From: an uncultured Prevotellaceae bacterium
GTDB lineage: Bacteria > Bacteroidota > Bacteroidia > Bacteroidales > Bacteroidaceae
Assembly: GCA_947305005.1 (NCBI GenBank)
Contig: CAMZCM010000014.1
Location: forward strand, 1-64,000
DNA length: 64,000 nucleotides
Direction of reading: 5' to 3'
Of the stretch, positions 1-8,260 are shown piece after piece. A program made the translations under genes and the position numbers. The notes under the pieces were generated by a model, which was not told the origin of the DNA, did no database searches, and saw only the letters and a list, made by a program, of their open reading frames with translations. Within the stretch, counting starts at the first letter, position 1, and the number at the start of each line of letters is the position of its first letter.

Positions 1-8
1 CCGTTCCC

Positions 9-176
9 GATGAGGGGAGGCATAACTCCTATGCCGACGGAGGGAAATGAGGGGTGCCGCACTCGACTTGTACAAGGTGCAGAGTAGAGCGAGGCACCGC
101 AGTAGAAGACGTTAAGTGCAAAGGTGGGTATAAGATGAGGGGAGGCATAACTCCTATGCCGACGGAGGGAAATGAG
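9..176. repeat. Direct repeat pair, 43-bp hairpin element
   Basis: Two identical 43-bp copies lie at 9-51 and 134-176 in the same orientation, exactly 125 bp apart. Each contains the inverted repeat GGCATA-ACTCC-TATGCC flanked by purine-rich GGGGAGG and GGAGGG tracts. The spacer has a weaker self-complementary stretch (GGTGCC...CTCG with CGAG...GGCACC). No convincing protein is encoded in either strand. This looks like a REP-type or small structured intergenic element; its sequence differs from the CCCTCCCT repeats further right. Confidence 0.75.
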
Positions 177-200
177 TAGGTAGCCGCCACTTTTAAAAAG

Positions 201-240
201 GAAGCCCCGAGCACAACGATGTGTTCGGGGCTTCTTTCGT
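201..240. terminator. Hairpin terminator, possibly bidirectional
   Basis: A 14-bp stem (GAAGCCCCGAGCAC with GTGTTCGGGGCTTC, one G-U pair) encloses the loop AACGAT. On the plus strand it is followed by TTTCG, and on the minus strand by CTTTTTAAAA. The minus-side T tract is the better one, although no minus-strand gene ends right here; it may close a transcript crossing the repeat at the left edge. Confidence 0.6.
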
Positions 241-311
241 CCAAAGGTAGAGAGATGTCGTTTCATAGGTCTATACCTTTGGAGTCACAGCCCTATACCT
301 TGAGTGTAGTG

Positions 312-352
312 TGTATAAAAACAGCAACGGACACATGAAAATGTGCCCGTTG
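312..352 (-). terminator. Rho-independent terminator of the lipoprotein gene
   Basis: On the minus strand CAACGGGCACAT pairs with ATGTGTCCGTTG across the loop TTTC, and the stem is followed by a TTTTTATAC tract. It lies about 25 bp past the stop codon of the minus-strand lipoprotein gene. Confidence 0.75.
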
Positions 353-377
353 TAGTTTGTTGATGATGTAAGCTTAA

Positions 378-842
378 TTACTTAACTTGACCACCAGAGT
401 GCTGATAAGTCATGGTAGTACCGATGGTGTCTTTAACAGCTTCTTCTTTTGCACTACCGTCAGCATTCTCGGCAACAGGAACGTTGAAGGTGACAGAAAT
501 TTGATTACCTTGCGTAGGAACGGTGAAGGTTGTCTTTTTACCATAAAGAACTGTACCACCAGCCTTCGGAGTTGCAATTACTTGGACTTCAGCTTGTGTA
601 CCAACAGGCAGTTCCTTAATAGCCTCCTGAAGCTCTTCAGCAGTATTATAGGTCTGGCCATTCATGGTATACTTGTAGGTGTAAACAGCAGTATTCTCAG
701 CAGCTGCAATCTTTTTGGCTACATTTGAATTGACCTGGGTTACGTAGTCTTTTTCATTGCCATCTTCATCCTTGCAGGATGTCATGAAAACGCATACACT
801 TGCCATAGCAAGGACGCAGAGAGAAAGAAGAAATTTTTTCAT
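378..842 (-). CDS. Small lipoprotein of unknown function
   Basis: Protein of 154 aa. The start was placed at the ATG at 842, not at the longer in-frame ATG at 914, because the protein then begins MKKFLLSLCVLAMASVCVFM followed by the lipobox TSC, a clear lipoprotein signal with Cys at about residue 22. The mature part is Lys/Thr/Glu-rich, with alternating hydrophobic residues suggesting a beta-sandwich (GTVLYGKKTTFTV, QISVTFNVPV). It resembles small Bacteroidales surface lipoproteins (possibly DUF3869-like, unverified). It lies 68 bp downstream of the YjbH-like gene and is probably cotranscribed. A terminator follows. Confidence 0.7.
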   Translation of the reverse strand: MKKFLLSLCVLAMASVCVFMTSCKDEDGNEKDYVTQVNSNVAKKIAAAENTAVYTYKYTMNGQTYNTAEELQEAIKELPVGTQAEVQVIATPKAGGTVLYGKKTTFTVPTQGNQISVTFNVPVAENADGSAKEEAVKDTIGTTMTYQHSGGQVK

Positions 843-910
843 GTTGTTTGAAAATTTAATTAGAATGTTTATTGATTTTTCTTGTTGATTATTGGTAGCC
901 TTAACACTTC

Positions 911-2140
911 TCATTGGAATGTATTGTTCAGCAGTCGTTCGGTGTATTCCTGAATGAAAGCTGGTTCCCAGTAATGAGCGGAGTGATTGGCATCGGGTTG
1001 CGTGGTGTAGCGTTCTCCCATCCTTTCCTGCCAGTACTTATAGTAGGATTGCATACCATATTCCATAGAATAGTATTCGGGGAGACGGACGCGTACAAAA
1101 GCATTCCGTTTTTGTCGTTTTCCTCCGAGAGGAATGGCGAAATGGAAACCGGCATTGTGCTCGCCTCCTGTAAGGATGCCATAGACACCGATGGCGTACT
1201 CTCCGAAGTGGCGTGTGATATCCAATCGTCCGCCATAGTCTCCATAGAGGAACCTGCCACCCTGCAATTCAATTTGCAGCTTTGAATAAGGCTCGTAGTA
1301 GTCAGCACGCAGCATGTAGTTGAGTTGCGAAGAGTTACGGACAACGCCGAAGCCGTTTTTCTTGGTGTAGTTTGCCTCGCCTGTGAATCCGCCATCGAGA
1401 TAGAAGTCGAGATTCCGACAGGCATGGAAGCCTACTTTTGCCTGAATGCCAAATCTTCCTTCATAGAAGAATCCTGCTGCAGAAGACAGTTGCCAACGAC
1501 GGGTCGATAGGATTTGTTGGCTGAGGTTGGCCTGACCGATCTGGATGAACCGTTTCGTGTCATTCTCTTCCGTGTAATACAGGATAGGGAAGATGGGTTG
1601 CACCGTGAACCGAGCTCCTTTCCATAGCGTCGTGGCAATAGCCGGAGCGATGCGGATGGTGTAGTCGAACAGATGATCCAGTTTGTTATTCACCAGCGTC
1701 ATCATCGGAACTACGGTCACATCAATCTTACCCGTTGACGCTGCCTGAGGTGTCACACCCTTCAGCAGTTGTAAGGCATTTTCCATTTGCCGATCCACAC
1801 TCACAGCCCAAATGCCTCCACGCTTGGAGGCGTGCACAATGAGTTGTGGCATTTTATAGTCTGTCAAAACCACTTCGTACTGCGAAAGTTCCGGGTGGTT
1901 GTCAGAGATCGTCTTAATGGCAGCGGCCGCTCCACGAAAGGTGCCTCGATGTGCACGATCTTCAATGGTTACATACAGCGTATCTGCCACTGTGATTGTC
2001 CGGATATCCTCAAATCCTTCATCCTCTAACAGCGCCAGAATGGGCTTCTGAAGCTGTGGAAAAGCTGATATTGAAAGGGTTATGCAGGCGCAAATGCTAG
2101 CGATTTGTCTTCTTATGAATTGTTTAGTTGCCTGTTTCAT
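911..2140 (-). CDS. YjbH-like outer-membrane protein
   Basis: Protein of 409 aa with an N-terminal signal (residues 1-28, ending ISAFPQ). The first 130 residues look like a mixed alpha/beta domain with a TVADTLYVTIED stretch. The rest alternates hydrophobic and polar residues as in a beta-barrel (FTVQPIFPILYY, LNYMLRADYYEPYSKLQIEL, GFHFAIPLGG). The GFHFAIPLGG...VRVRLPEYYSMEY segment is reminiscent of the YjbH family of outer-membrane proteins tied to exopolysaccharide export; I infer this from pattern only. The product likely sits in the outer membrane. Next downstream is the small lipoprotein gene. Confidence 0.5.
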   Translation of the reverse strand: MKQATKQFIRRQIASICACITLSISAFPQLQKPILALLEDEGFEDIRTITVADTLYVTIEDRAHRGTFRGAAAAIKTISDNHPELSQYEVVLTDYKMPQLIVHASKRGGIWAVSVDRQMENALQLLKGVTPQAASTGKIDVTVVPMMTLVNNKLDHLFDYTIRIAPAIATTLWKGARFTVQPIFPILYYTEENDTKRFIQIGQANLSQQILSTRRWQLSSAAGFFYEGRFGIQAKVGFHACRNLDFYLDGGFTGEANYTKKNGFGVVRNSSQLNYMLRADYYEPYSKLQIELQGGRFLYGDYGGRLDITRHFGEYAIGVYGILTGGEHNAGFHFAIPLGGKRQKRNAFVRVRLPEYYSMEYGMQSYYKYWQERMGERYTTQPDANHSAHYWEPAFIQEYTERLLNNTFQ

Positions 2141-2174
2141 CTCTTTCAGAGATTCTTGTCACCATTAATCGCCG

Positions 2175-2182
2175 CAAAGATA
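2175..2182 (-). promoter_or_regulatory. -7 box TATCTTTG for the YjbH-like gene
   Basis: The minus strand reads TATCTTTG, a perfect Bacteroidetes TAnnTTTG -7 element, 35 nt upstream of the ATG at 2140. No clear TTTG lies 19-20 bp further upstream. It separates this gene and the small lipoprotein gene from the CotH gene upstream. Confidence 0.6.
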
Positions 2183-2244
2183 CGTCAATTCTATCAAATT
2201 ATAGCATTATTTGAATTTTTTAACACATGATTTTTCACCAACGG

Positions 2245-5200
2245 CTATTGAAGGCTGAATTTAAGTGTCGTCTGTGTGTCGTTAGCCGTTGCTGTTGCGA
2301 CATAGTTGCGTAGTGGTAATGTGGAAAGGTTGAGCGGATATCCGGAACGGAGTCTGGTGGTGAGTAGCAGCCGTCCCGTCATATCATAAATATCTACACG
2401 GGCATAGGGGGCACCTGAAAGGGTGAGGGTGTGATCTGCATAGTGCAATGCCAGTTCTTCATCGGTTATGTTGCTCACAACATCAGGAATCTCAGGAACC
2501 TTGATTTTTGGTTCCTCATAGGCGATGGCAGAAGTGGTGAGCACGTTACTCTTTCCAATCGTTGGGCGTTCCATGACATAGAGGCTGCTGCTGCCATCGG
2601 GGAAGAGACCGACCGTCTGGTAGCCCGTATGGGCGCAGTAGGTGAGGGTGTCTGCCCAACTCTTATCGGCTGCCGTCAACAGGATGCTGCAACTGTCAGC
2701 ATTAGAGAGCTTGAAGTCAGCATGGAGCTGGTTAATGCCTTCAAGTTTGTCGCACCAGATGACGAGGTGTCCGTGGGCAGGGATGACGGTGGAGATGTTG
2801 GCATCGCCGATAATCTGGAACTTCTCGGGTTTGCTGATGTTGTCAGAGAGGTACATGCCATTGACATCATAAGGTTCATCTGTGGTGTTATACAGCTCAA
2901 GCCAATCGTTTTTCTTGAAGGTGTCGTTGACATAGATTTCATTGCCAGCACTGACCTCATTGATCTTCACAGGATGGGCATCCCAGGATGCATCAGAATG
3001 ATCATTCAGCTTTTCATAAAAAGCGGTGTAGGTGACATTGCTAACCTCCTCGGGAATGGTAAAAGTATCGTTGGTAGAGATGAAGCTGTCAGCACCATCA
3101 ACCTGGTTGTAGGTGAGTGCTGCGTCCCAATAGATATCAGTGGAAGAAGCATTATTGTTGTGGAGTTCCACAGCGATGATATTGTCACCCTTCTTGAAAA
3201 GTGTGGGGTCAAGGTTCATCTGTCCAGATTCGGGATTCGCCTCAGCATAAGTGTCAGCGTAGCTGTTAAAGGAAGGATTGGGTGTGTTATTCATCAGGAA
3301 GCGTCCTGCTTCCGTGCCGTTTACGTAGATGACGAAGCCGTCATCGGCTACCCAGTCAAGGGTGAAACTCTCAGTACTTTTGGGGGCAGAAGATAAGTTC
3401 ACCTGTTTGCGGAAGTAGTAGGTCGGGTATTTGTTACTTGCATTGTTACCATAGTTGAGGAAGGTCTGATAGCCTCGTCCGTTGTTGGCATCACTGGTGA
3501 AGTAGCCCAAAGGTGCGTAACCTGTGTTCCATGTAGCGTTGTAATTCTGGGCCTTCCAATTATCGCCATCAAGGGAACCCTGGTCGTAGTAAAACCAGCT
3601 ACTGCCTTTAGTGAAAAGGGTAGTTGTGCTGGTGTTCCCCTTGCTGCTTTGCCATCCGAGAAAGTGATAACCAGCTGGTGCAGAAGCTTTCAGCGTGATG
3701 GGCGCAAAAAGCTGACCAGAGAATTTGTTGGTCGGAACCTGAAGTTCATTGACCAGCAAACGTGCCTCCTCTATATTGGTTGAAAGGGTGACCTGTAACG
3801 GCTTATCCAGTCCCAGGAAGTTTCTCATGTTAGTAATGGCATTGGTCTGACGAGTCTTGGTGAGCGTATTTTTCACGCTGTTACCCGTGGAGCTCGCGGA
3901 GCGTCCTTCGAGGCTCATGGCAGGATTGACATGGTTCAGCATCTCATTGATAACCTCTTGAACCCGGGAAGGCTCGAAAACACTGCCGGTTATCAGGCAG
4001 AACTGATCAATGAACTGTTTCTTGAAGGTTTCATTTTGCAGCATGTTCAGGAAGATGGTGACAAACTCAATCTCCCTGTACAAGCGTCCCTCCGGGTAGA
4101 GGTTACTCACCCCATAGAGTTGGTCAAAGGTCCACCATTTAGCATCTCGGAACCAGTTAAAGGCATTGTCTGTGGCAAAGGCACCATCAGTGTCAAAGAG
4201 AACGAACCGGAAGCGGCTGTTGGCTGAGTCTTCGCTACGTTCACGGAATGCCTTGATATTGTTCTTAGGCCAGTCAGTGCCAGCGATATACAGTTCAATA
4301 GCCATGTAGTTGAGGTATTCCTCCATATCAACTATCTGTTTAATGCGTTCGTAGCTGAGCGCATCGTCAGCACTCATGGCAAGGCTGTACCATTCGTCCC
4401 ATATATCCTTGGTGCCTTCTTGCTGCACATAACCGCTGTCGGGTGACATTTTCCATTGATCCTGGTTGTCCGTATCAATGCCGTAATTGGCAAACGCATA
4501 ATTTTTATTATTGGGTTCGCGCAGGTTCTCCACGCCAATGTACTGTCCGTTATGGAAGATATGTACGGGCCGGTAGCTCTGTGTTTCAGCATATACGTCG
4601 GAGGTGGTGACAACCTGCTGTATGGCTGGGTCTTTGATGCGATCATTGGTATCATTACCTCCATTGCGTACCTTCAGGGCCTTATGGCGGAGGAAGGGCT
4701 TGTTCTTGAAGAACTGATAGTTCAAGCGGTTGTTGCCTTCGTAAATCTTGTTGGCTTTGATATTGAAAGAGTGGGGTGTCCATGCACGACTCCAACCGCC
4801 TGTAGCTTCTATGCCAACTTCTTGGTTGAAGGCGGAGTGTCCGTCTTCTGTGAAAAACTCAATATTGGCAGGTCGTTCCCAGTCCATGTTCCAATTACAG
4901 GCACTACTCTGTCCGTTTCCAGGACGTCCGTTGCCGTTACCCTGTACGAAGATACCCAACTCATTGCCGTAGAGGTTGGCGCGGTCAGATACGAGTGAGA
5001 TGACGGGAAGTGTGTAGCTCTTATCCTTATAGATATAGGAACGCGTGACGACAGGGCTGGAAAGATAGCCGTTCTGGAAGAAACGAAGACGCAGGATTGC
5101 TGTATGATCGAAAGCGAAGAAGCCATCGGTACTGGTCATACCGTTGTCGAGGGTTGGCGTACTGCCATCGAGGGTATAGCGCAGGGTGGCACCCGTGGGG

Positions 5201-6546
5201 ATATTGGTGACTTGTGCCAATATGTTTCCAGTGAAGAAACAACCGTCTGTGTCGATAGCTGGTGCAGCCAAACGGATGTTTGCAAACGATGCCGTTGTGT
5301 TGGTGGCCGCAGGTGTAGGCTTATCCGTATAGCCCCATTCATCGCCTCCATCGGTCTTTCTGGCGTAAGAGGTGCGGGTGATTGCCGGTGGATAATCCAG
5401 TCGTTGCAAAATGGTACCTGCTTCATTGGTAATGAAGATGGTACCGCCATCGCAGTCCAGCTTGAAGTTGATGGTCTTGGGTGTCCACATGGAATAATGG
5501 TCGAACCACAGGGCGCAGAAGCCCTTAGCAGGCACGTTACCATGCAAGTGAGTCGTAAGGGCAAATTTCTTAAGGTCTGAAGGATCGTCAGAAAGATATA
5601 AACCGTCTAGGGTTGCAGCCTTGTCTGTTTTATTGAAGAGTTCTATCCAACCGCCGTAGTTGAAGGAAGGATCCACGAACATATCGACATTGGCCTGCTG
5701 GATCTCGTTGATGATGATGGCGTCAGGTGATACCTCATTGGCGGTCACGGTAACGATGCATCTGGCACTGACATTTCCATACTTGGTAGAAGTCACGGTG
5801 ATGGTCGTGATGCCAGGTTTCAGTGCTTGTACGAGTCCGTTCTGATCAACTGAAGCCGCTGCTTCATTGCTACTGGTGAAGGTAAGTCCTTTATAAGTGG
5901 CATCGGCAGGGATAATGGTAGGGGTGAGCTGTAATTGTTCACCTTGTTGAAGTGTTTCAGAGCCCTTAGCAAGGGTGATGCCCGTGACCTTTTTTACCGT
6001 GCCGTACCAGTAGAGTTTCACATTATCGAATGCCATCCAGTTGGCGGTGGTGTTTCTGGTTTGTACGCCGATGGTGAGTTGAGAGTTATTGGTGGTCATC
6101 TCCACGCTGAAATGCTCTGGTAAGCCATCCCCTGTCGATATGGTTGATGTCGCCTCATTACTTCCATCATTGAGGAACAATAGTACGCCAGTAACAGGTG
6201 TTGAGGTGTTCCCCTGATAAACACCGATGGCATCGGCTTCAAGTCTATACTTACCAGCAGGTATCCGTGTCAGTTGTTGGGAGATGGCGGCATCTCCCAA
6301 GCGACGCCAATTGCTTTTTTCGCGCCAAGCCTCTGCAAACTGGCTAATACGAATCGTGCCGTTGCGATAGCTTGCACTTTGGTAACCATGATTCTGCGAA
6401 GCCTCTGAGTATGTGTCCGTCCAACCATTGATGTTTCCGTTAAAGTTGGGGTTTGTGACATACTCATCAGTGACATCTACCCATTCCTGGGCAAATGTCA
6501 CTGAAGTATAGAGCAGGCACAGCAGTGCCGGTAATAGATGTTTCAT
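2245..6546 (-). CDS. CotH-family secreted multidomain protein with T9SS sorting domain
   Basis: Protein of 1433 aa. Approximate order: signal peptide 1-19 (cut before EWVDV); galactose-binding-like jelly roll 20-190; bacterial Ig-like Big_2 domain 195-270; lamin-tail domain 275-400 (IIINEIQQ, WIELFN); chitobiase C-terminal-like segment 430-510 (YTLDGSTPT); CotH kinase-like domain 515-900 with HIFHNGQYIGVENLREPNNK and FVLFDTDGAFA (DxD); a beta-sandwich with VADDGFVIYVNGTEAGRF; a second lamin-tail domain near 1225-1340 (VKINEVSAG, WLELYN); and a C-terminal VDIYDMTGRLLL domain of type A T9SS cargo. Known CotH proteins phosphorylate protein serines; here the protein is probably exported to the surface and may act on surface or host proteins. 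It follows the MFS gene by 36 bp. Confidence 0.85.
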   Translation of the reverse strand: MKHLLPALLCLLYTSVTFAQEWVDVTDEYVTNPNFNGNINGWTDTYSEASQNHGYQSASYRNGTIRISQFAEAWREKSNWRRLGDAAISQQLTRIPAGKYRLEADAIGVYQGNTSTPVTGVLLFLNDGSNEATSTISTGDGLPEHFSVEMTTNNSQLTIGVQTRNTTANWMAFDNVKLYWYGTVKKVTGITLAKGSETLQQGEQLQLTPTIIPADATYKGLTFTSSNEAAASVDQNGLVQALKPGITTITVTSTKYGNVSARCIVTVTANEVSPDAIIINEIQQANVDMFVDPSFNYGGWIELFNKTDKAATLDGLYLSDDPSDLKKFALTTHLHGNVPAKGFCALWFDHYSMWTPKTINFKLDCDGGTIFITNEAGTILQRLDYPPAITRTSYARKTDGGDEWGYTDKPTPAATNTTASFANIRLAAPAIDTDGCFFTGNILAQVTNIPTGATLRYTLDGSTPTLDNGMTSTDGFFAFDHTAILRLRFFQNGYLSSPVVTRSYIYKDKSYTLPVISLVSDRANLYGNELGIFVQGNGNGRPGNGQSSACNWNMDWERPANIEFFTEDGHSAFNQEVGIEATGGWSRAWTPHSFNIKANKIYEGNNRLNYQFFKNKPFLRHKALKVRNGGNDTNDRIKDPAIQQVVTTSDVYAETQSYRPVHIFHNGQYIGVENLREPNNKNYAFANYGIDTDNQDQWKMSPDSGYVQQEGTKDIWDEWYSLAMSADDALSYERIKQIVDMEEYLNYMAIELYIAGTDWPKNNIKAFRERSEDSANSRFRFVLFDTDGAFATDNAFNWFRDAKWWTFDQLYGVSNLYPEGRLYREIEFVTIFLNMLQNETFKKQFIDQFCLITGSVFEPSRVQEVINEMLNHVNPAMSLEGRSASSTGNSVKNTLTKTRQTNAITNMRNFLGLDKPLQVTLSTNIEEARLLVNELQVPTNKFSGQLFAPITLKASAPAGYHFLGWQSSKGNTSTTTLFTKGSSWFYYDQGSLDGDNWKAQNYNATWNTGYAPLGYFTSDANNGRGYQTFLNYGNNASNKYPTYYFRKQVNLSSAPKSTESFTLDWVADDGFVIYVNGTEAGRFLMNNTPNPSFNSYADTYAEANPESGQMNLDPTLFKKGDNIIAVELHNNNASSTDIYWDAALTYNQVDGADSFISTNDTFTIPEEVSNVTYTAFYEKLNDHSDASWDAHPVKINEVSAGNEIYVNDTFKKNDWLELYNTTDEPYDVNGMYLSDNISKPEKFQIIGDANISTVIPAHGHLVIWCDKLEGINQLHADFKLSNADSCSILLTAADKSWADTLTYCAHTGYQTVGLFPDGSSSLYVMERPTIGKSNVLTTSAIAYEEPKIKVPEIPDVVSNITDEELALHYADHTLTLSGAPYARVDIYDMTGRLLLTTRLRSGYPLNLSTLPLRNYVATATANDTQTTLKFSLQ

Positions 6547-6582
6547 ATAAATTGTCAGTTAGTTGTATATAGTGCGGGTTGC

Positions 6583-8190
6583 CTATTTGATATTCGGCTC
6601 TTCGAGACCCAGCCCTCTCTTCCTATCCACGACCTTTAATACCAAGCCGAGGAGGAGGGCAGCGACACCGAGACTGGCCAGCATGACAAGCGGTGCGGTG
6701 TAGTTGTACTGTGTAGGATCAGTGATGCCCGGGTTGGTGTTATCAAGCACCTTGCCGATGAGCAGCGGGAAGAGCCATAGACCGATATTTTGGATCCAGA
6801 AGATGAGCGCATAGGCAGAGCCAATCACTTTGGCATCCACAAGCTTAGGTACGCTGGGCCAGAGGCTGGCAGGAACCAGCGAGAAGGAGGAGCCCAGCAC
6901 GAGAATGGTCAAGTAGGCGATGATGATGCCACCAACGGCATTGTCCTTAAAAGCGGGCAGGACAAAAGCAAATGTCAGGTGGCAGGCGATGAGCAACAGA
7001 GAACCCAGGATGAGCATCGTAGCAGCTTTGCCCTTATGATCGACATAGCTGCCGAGGATGGGGGTAATCAGCACGGCCAACAAGGGGAATACGGCGAAGA
7101 TGGCTTCAGCAGACTGACGCATGAATCCCATGTAGCAATAAGCGATGAGAGAGAGGATGCTGATGCCGAGTAGGCAATACTTGCTGACACTCTTTTTCTG
7201 GAAGTTGCTGGCGAAGCCGGTAGCAGCCACAATGAGCATGATGATATACTGCACGATGGTCACACTATTTCCAGCCCAGAAAGAACCTGCCTCGGGAGCT
7301 GTCAAGGTAAGGTTGCACTGAAGCATGTTCACGGCATACTTCTGGAAGGGGAAGATAGCGGAGTAATAAAGAACGCAGAGCAATGCTACGAGCCAGAAAC
7401 CGCTGTCGGTGAGAATCTTACCTAAGTCGCTGATGCGGAAGGGATCGTCTTTTTCTTCTGCTTCTCCCGTTTGGGCATCGAGTTTCTTGTCCATGAAGAA
7501 ATAGACAATGGTCATGATGAGGGCGATGCACATCAGCACGACACCGAAGGCAACAGAGCGACTGACGCTGACCACGCCACCGAGACGTGCGAAGAACGGT
7601 GAGAAAATCATACAGGTAGCTACGCCCAAGCGAGCCAATGCCATCTCAGAGCCCATAGCCAATGCCATCTCACGTCCTTTGAACCATTTGACAATACCGC
7701 GAGAAACGGTGATACCAGCCATCTCACAGCCACAACCGAAGATCATGAAGCCGCAAGCAGCGAATTTCGCAGAGGCTGGCATTCCTTCATAGAAAGGAGA
7801 GACGCCGAGCTCATCGAAGACTGGAATGTAGTTGAGGTGATGGGTGAACCATGTGGCGAGACTGCTGTTGGTGAAGATATCGCTGACGGCATACCATTTG
7901 ACAAGTGCACCGACGACCATCACAGCGGCAGAGAGCACAGCCGTGAAACGCACACCCATCTTATCAAGGATGATACCGGCAAAGATAAGGAAGAAAGCGA
8001 AGACATTGAGGAATACCTCAGAGCCTTGCATCGTACCGAAGGCAGTGGAATCCCAGCCACGGGTCTCGAGCATCAGGTCTTTGATGGGGGACAGGATGTC
8101 CATGAAAATGTAGCTGCAGAACATGGCCATAGCCAGTAGTAGCAGGGCTGTCCAGCGCATCGCGGCGCTGTCACGAAGGGTCTTTTCCAT
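6583..8190 (-). CDS. MFS transporter
   Basis: Protein of 535 aa with about 12 hydrophobic helices and a cytoplasmic loop after helix 6 (residues 230-250, DKKLDAQTGEAEEKDDP), as in major facilitator transporters. The short loop after helix 2 carries the MFS signature in GIILDKMGVRFTA (G-x-x-x-D-K-x-G-x-R), and DHKGKAATML is the matching motif in the second half. The substrate cannot be read from sequence. It lies 70 bp downstream of the S9 peptidase gene and 36 bp upstream of the CotH gene, so coupled peptide or nutrient uptake is possible but unproven. The 8191-8260 gap has AT-rich repeats of ATTTACAATTT type. Confidence 0.85.
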   Translation of the reverse strand: MEKTLRDSAAMRWTALLLLAMAMFCSYIFMDILSPIKDLMLETRGWDSTAFGTMQGSEVFLNVFAFFLIFAGIILDKMGVRFTAVLSAAVMVVGALVKWYAVSDIFTNSSLATWFTHHLNYIPVFDELGVSPFYEGMPASAKFAACGFMIFGCGCEMAGITVSRGIVKWFKGREMALAMGSEMALARLGVATCMIFSPFFARLGGVVSVSRSVAFGVVLMCIALIMTIVYFFMDKKLDAQTGEAEEKDDPFRISDLGKILTDSGFWLVALLCVLYYSAIFPFQKYAVNMLQCNLTLTAPEAGSFWAGNSVTIVQYIIMLIVAATGFASNFQKKSVSKYCLLGISILSLIAYCYMGFMRQSAEAIFAVFPLLAVLITPILGSYVDHKGKAATMLILGSLLLIACHLTFAFVLPAFKDNAVGGIIIAYLTILVLGSSFSLVPASLWPSVPKLVDAKVIGSAYALIFWIQNIGLWLFPLLIGKVLDNTNPGITDPTQYNYTAPLVMLASLGVAALLLGLVLKVVDRKRGLGLEEPNIK

Positions 8191-8260
8191 TTACAATTTT
8201 ACGATTTACAATTTATAATTTTCGTTATTGCATTATATCGTTATGACGTTATTTCGGAGT

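Noticed and set aside
29-244. Minus-strand 71-codon frame across the left-edge repeat
   Set aside because: It runs through the duplicated hairpin element and a terminator stem, with no promoter or recognisable domain.
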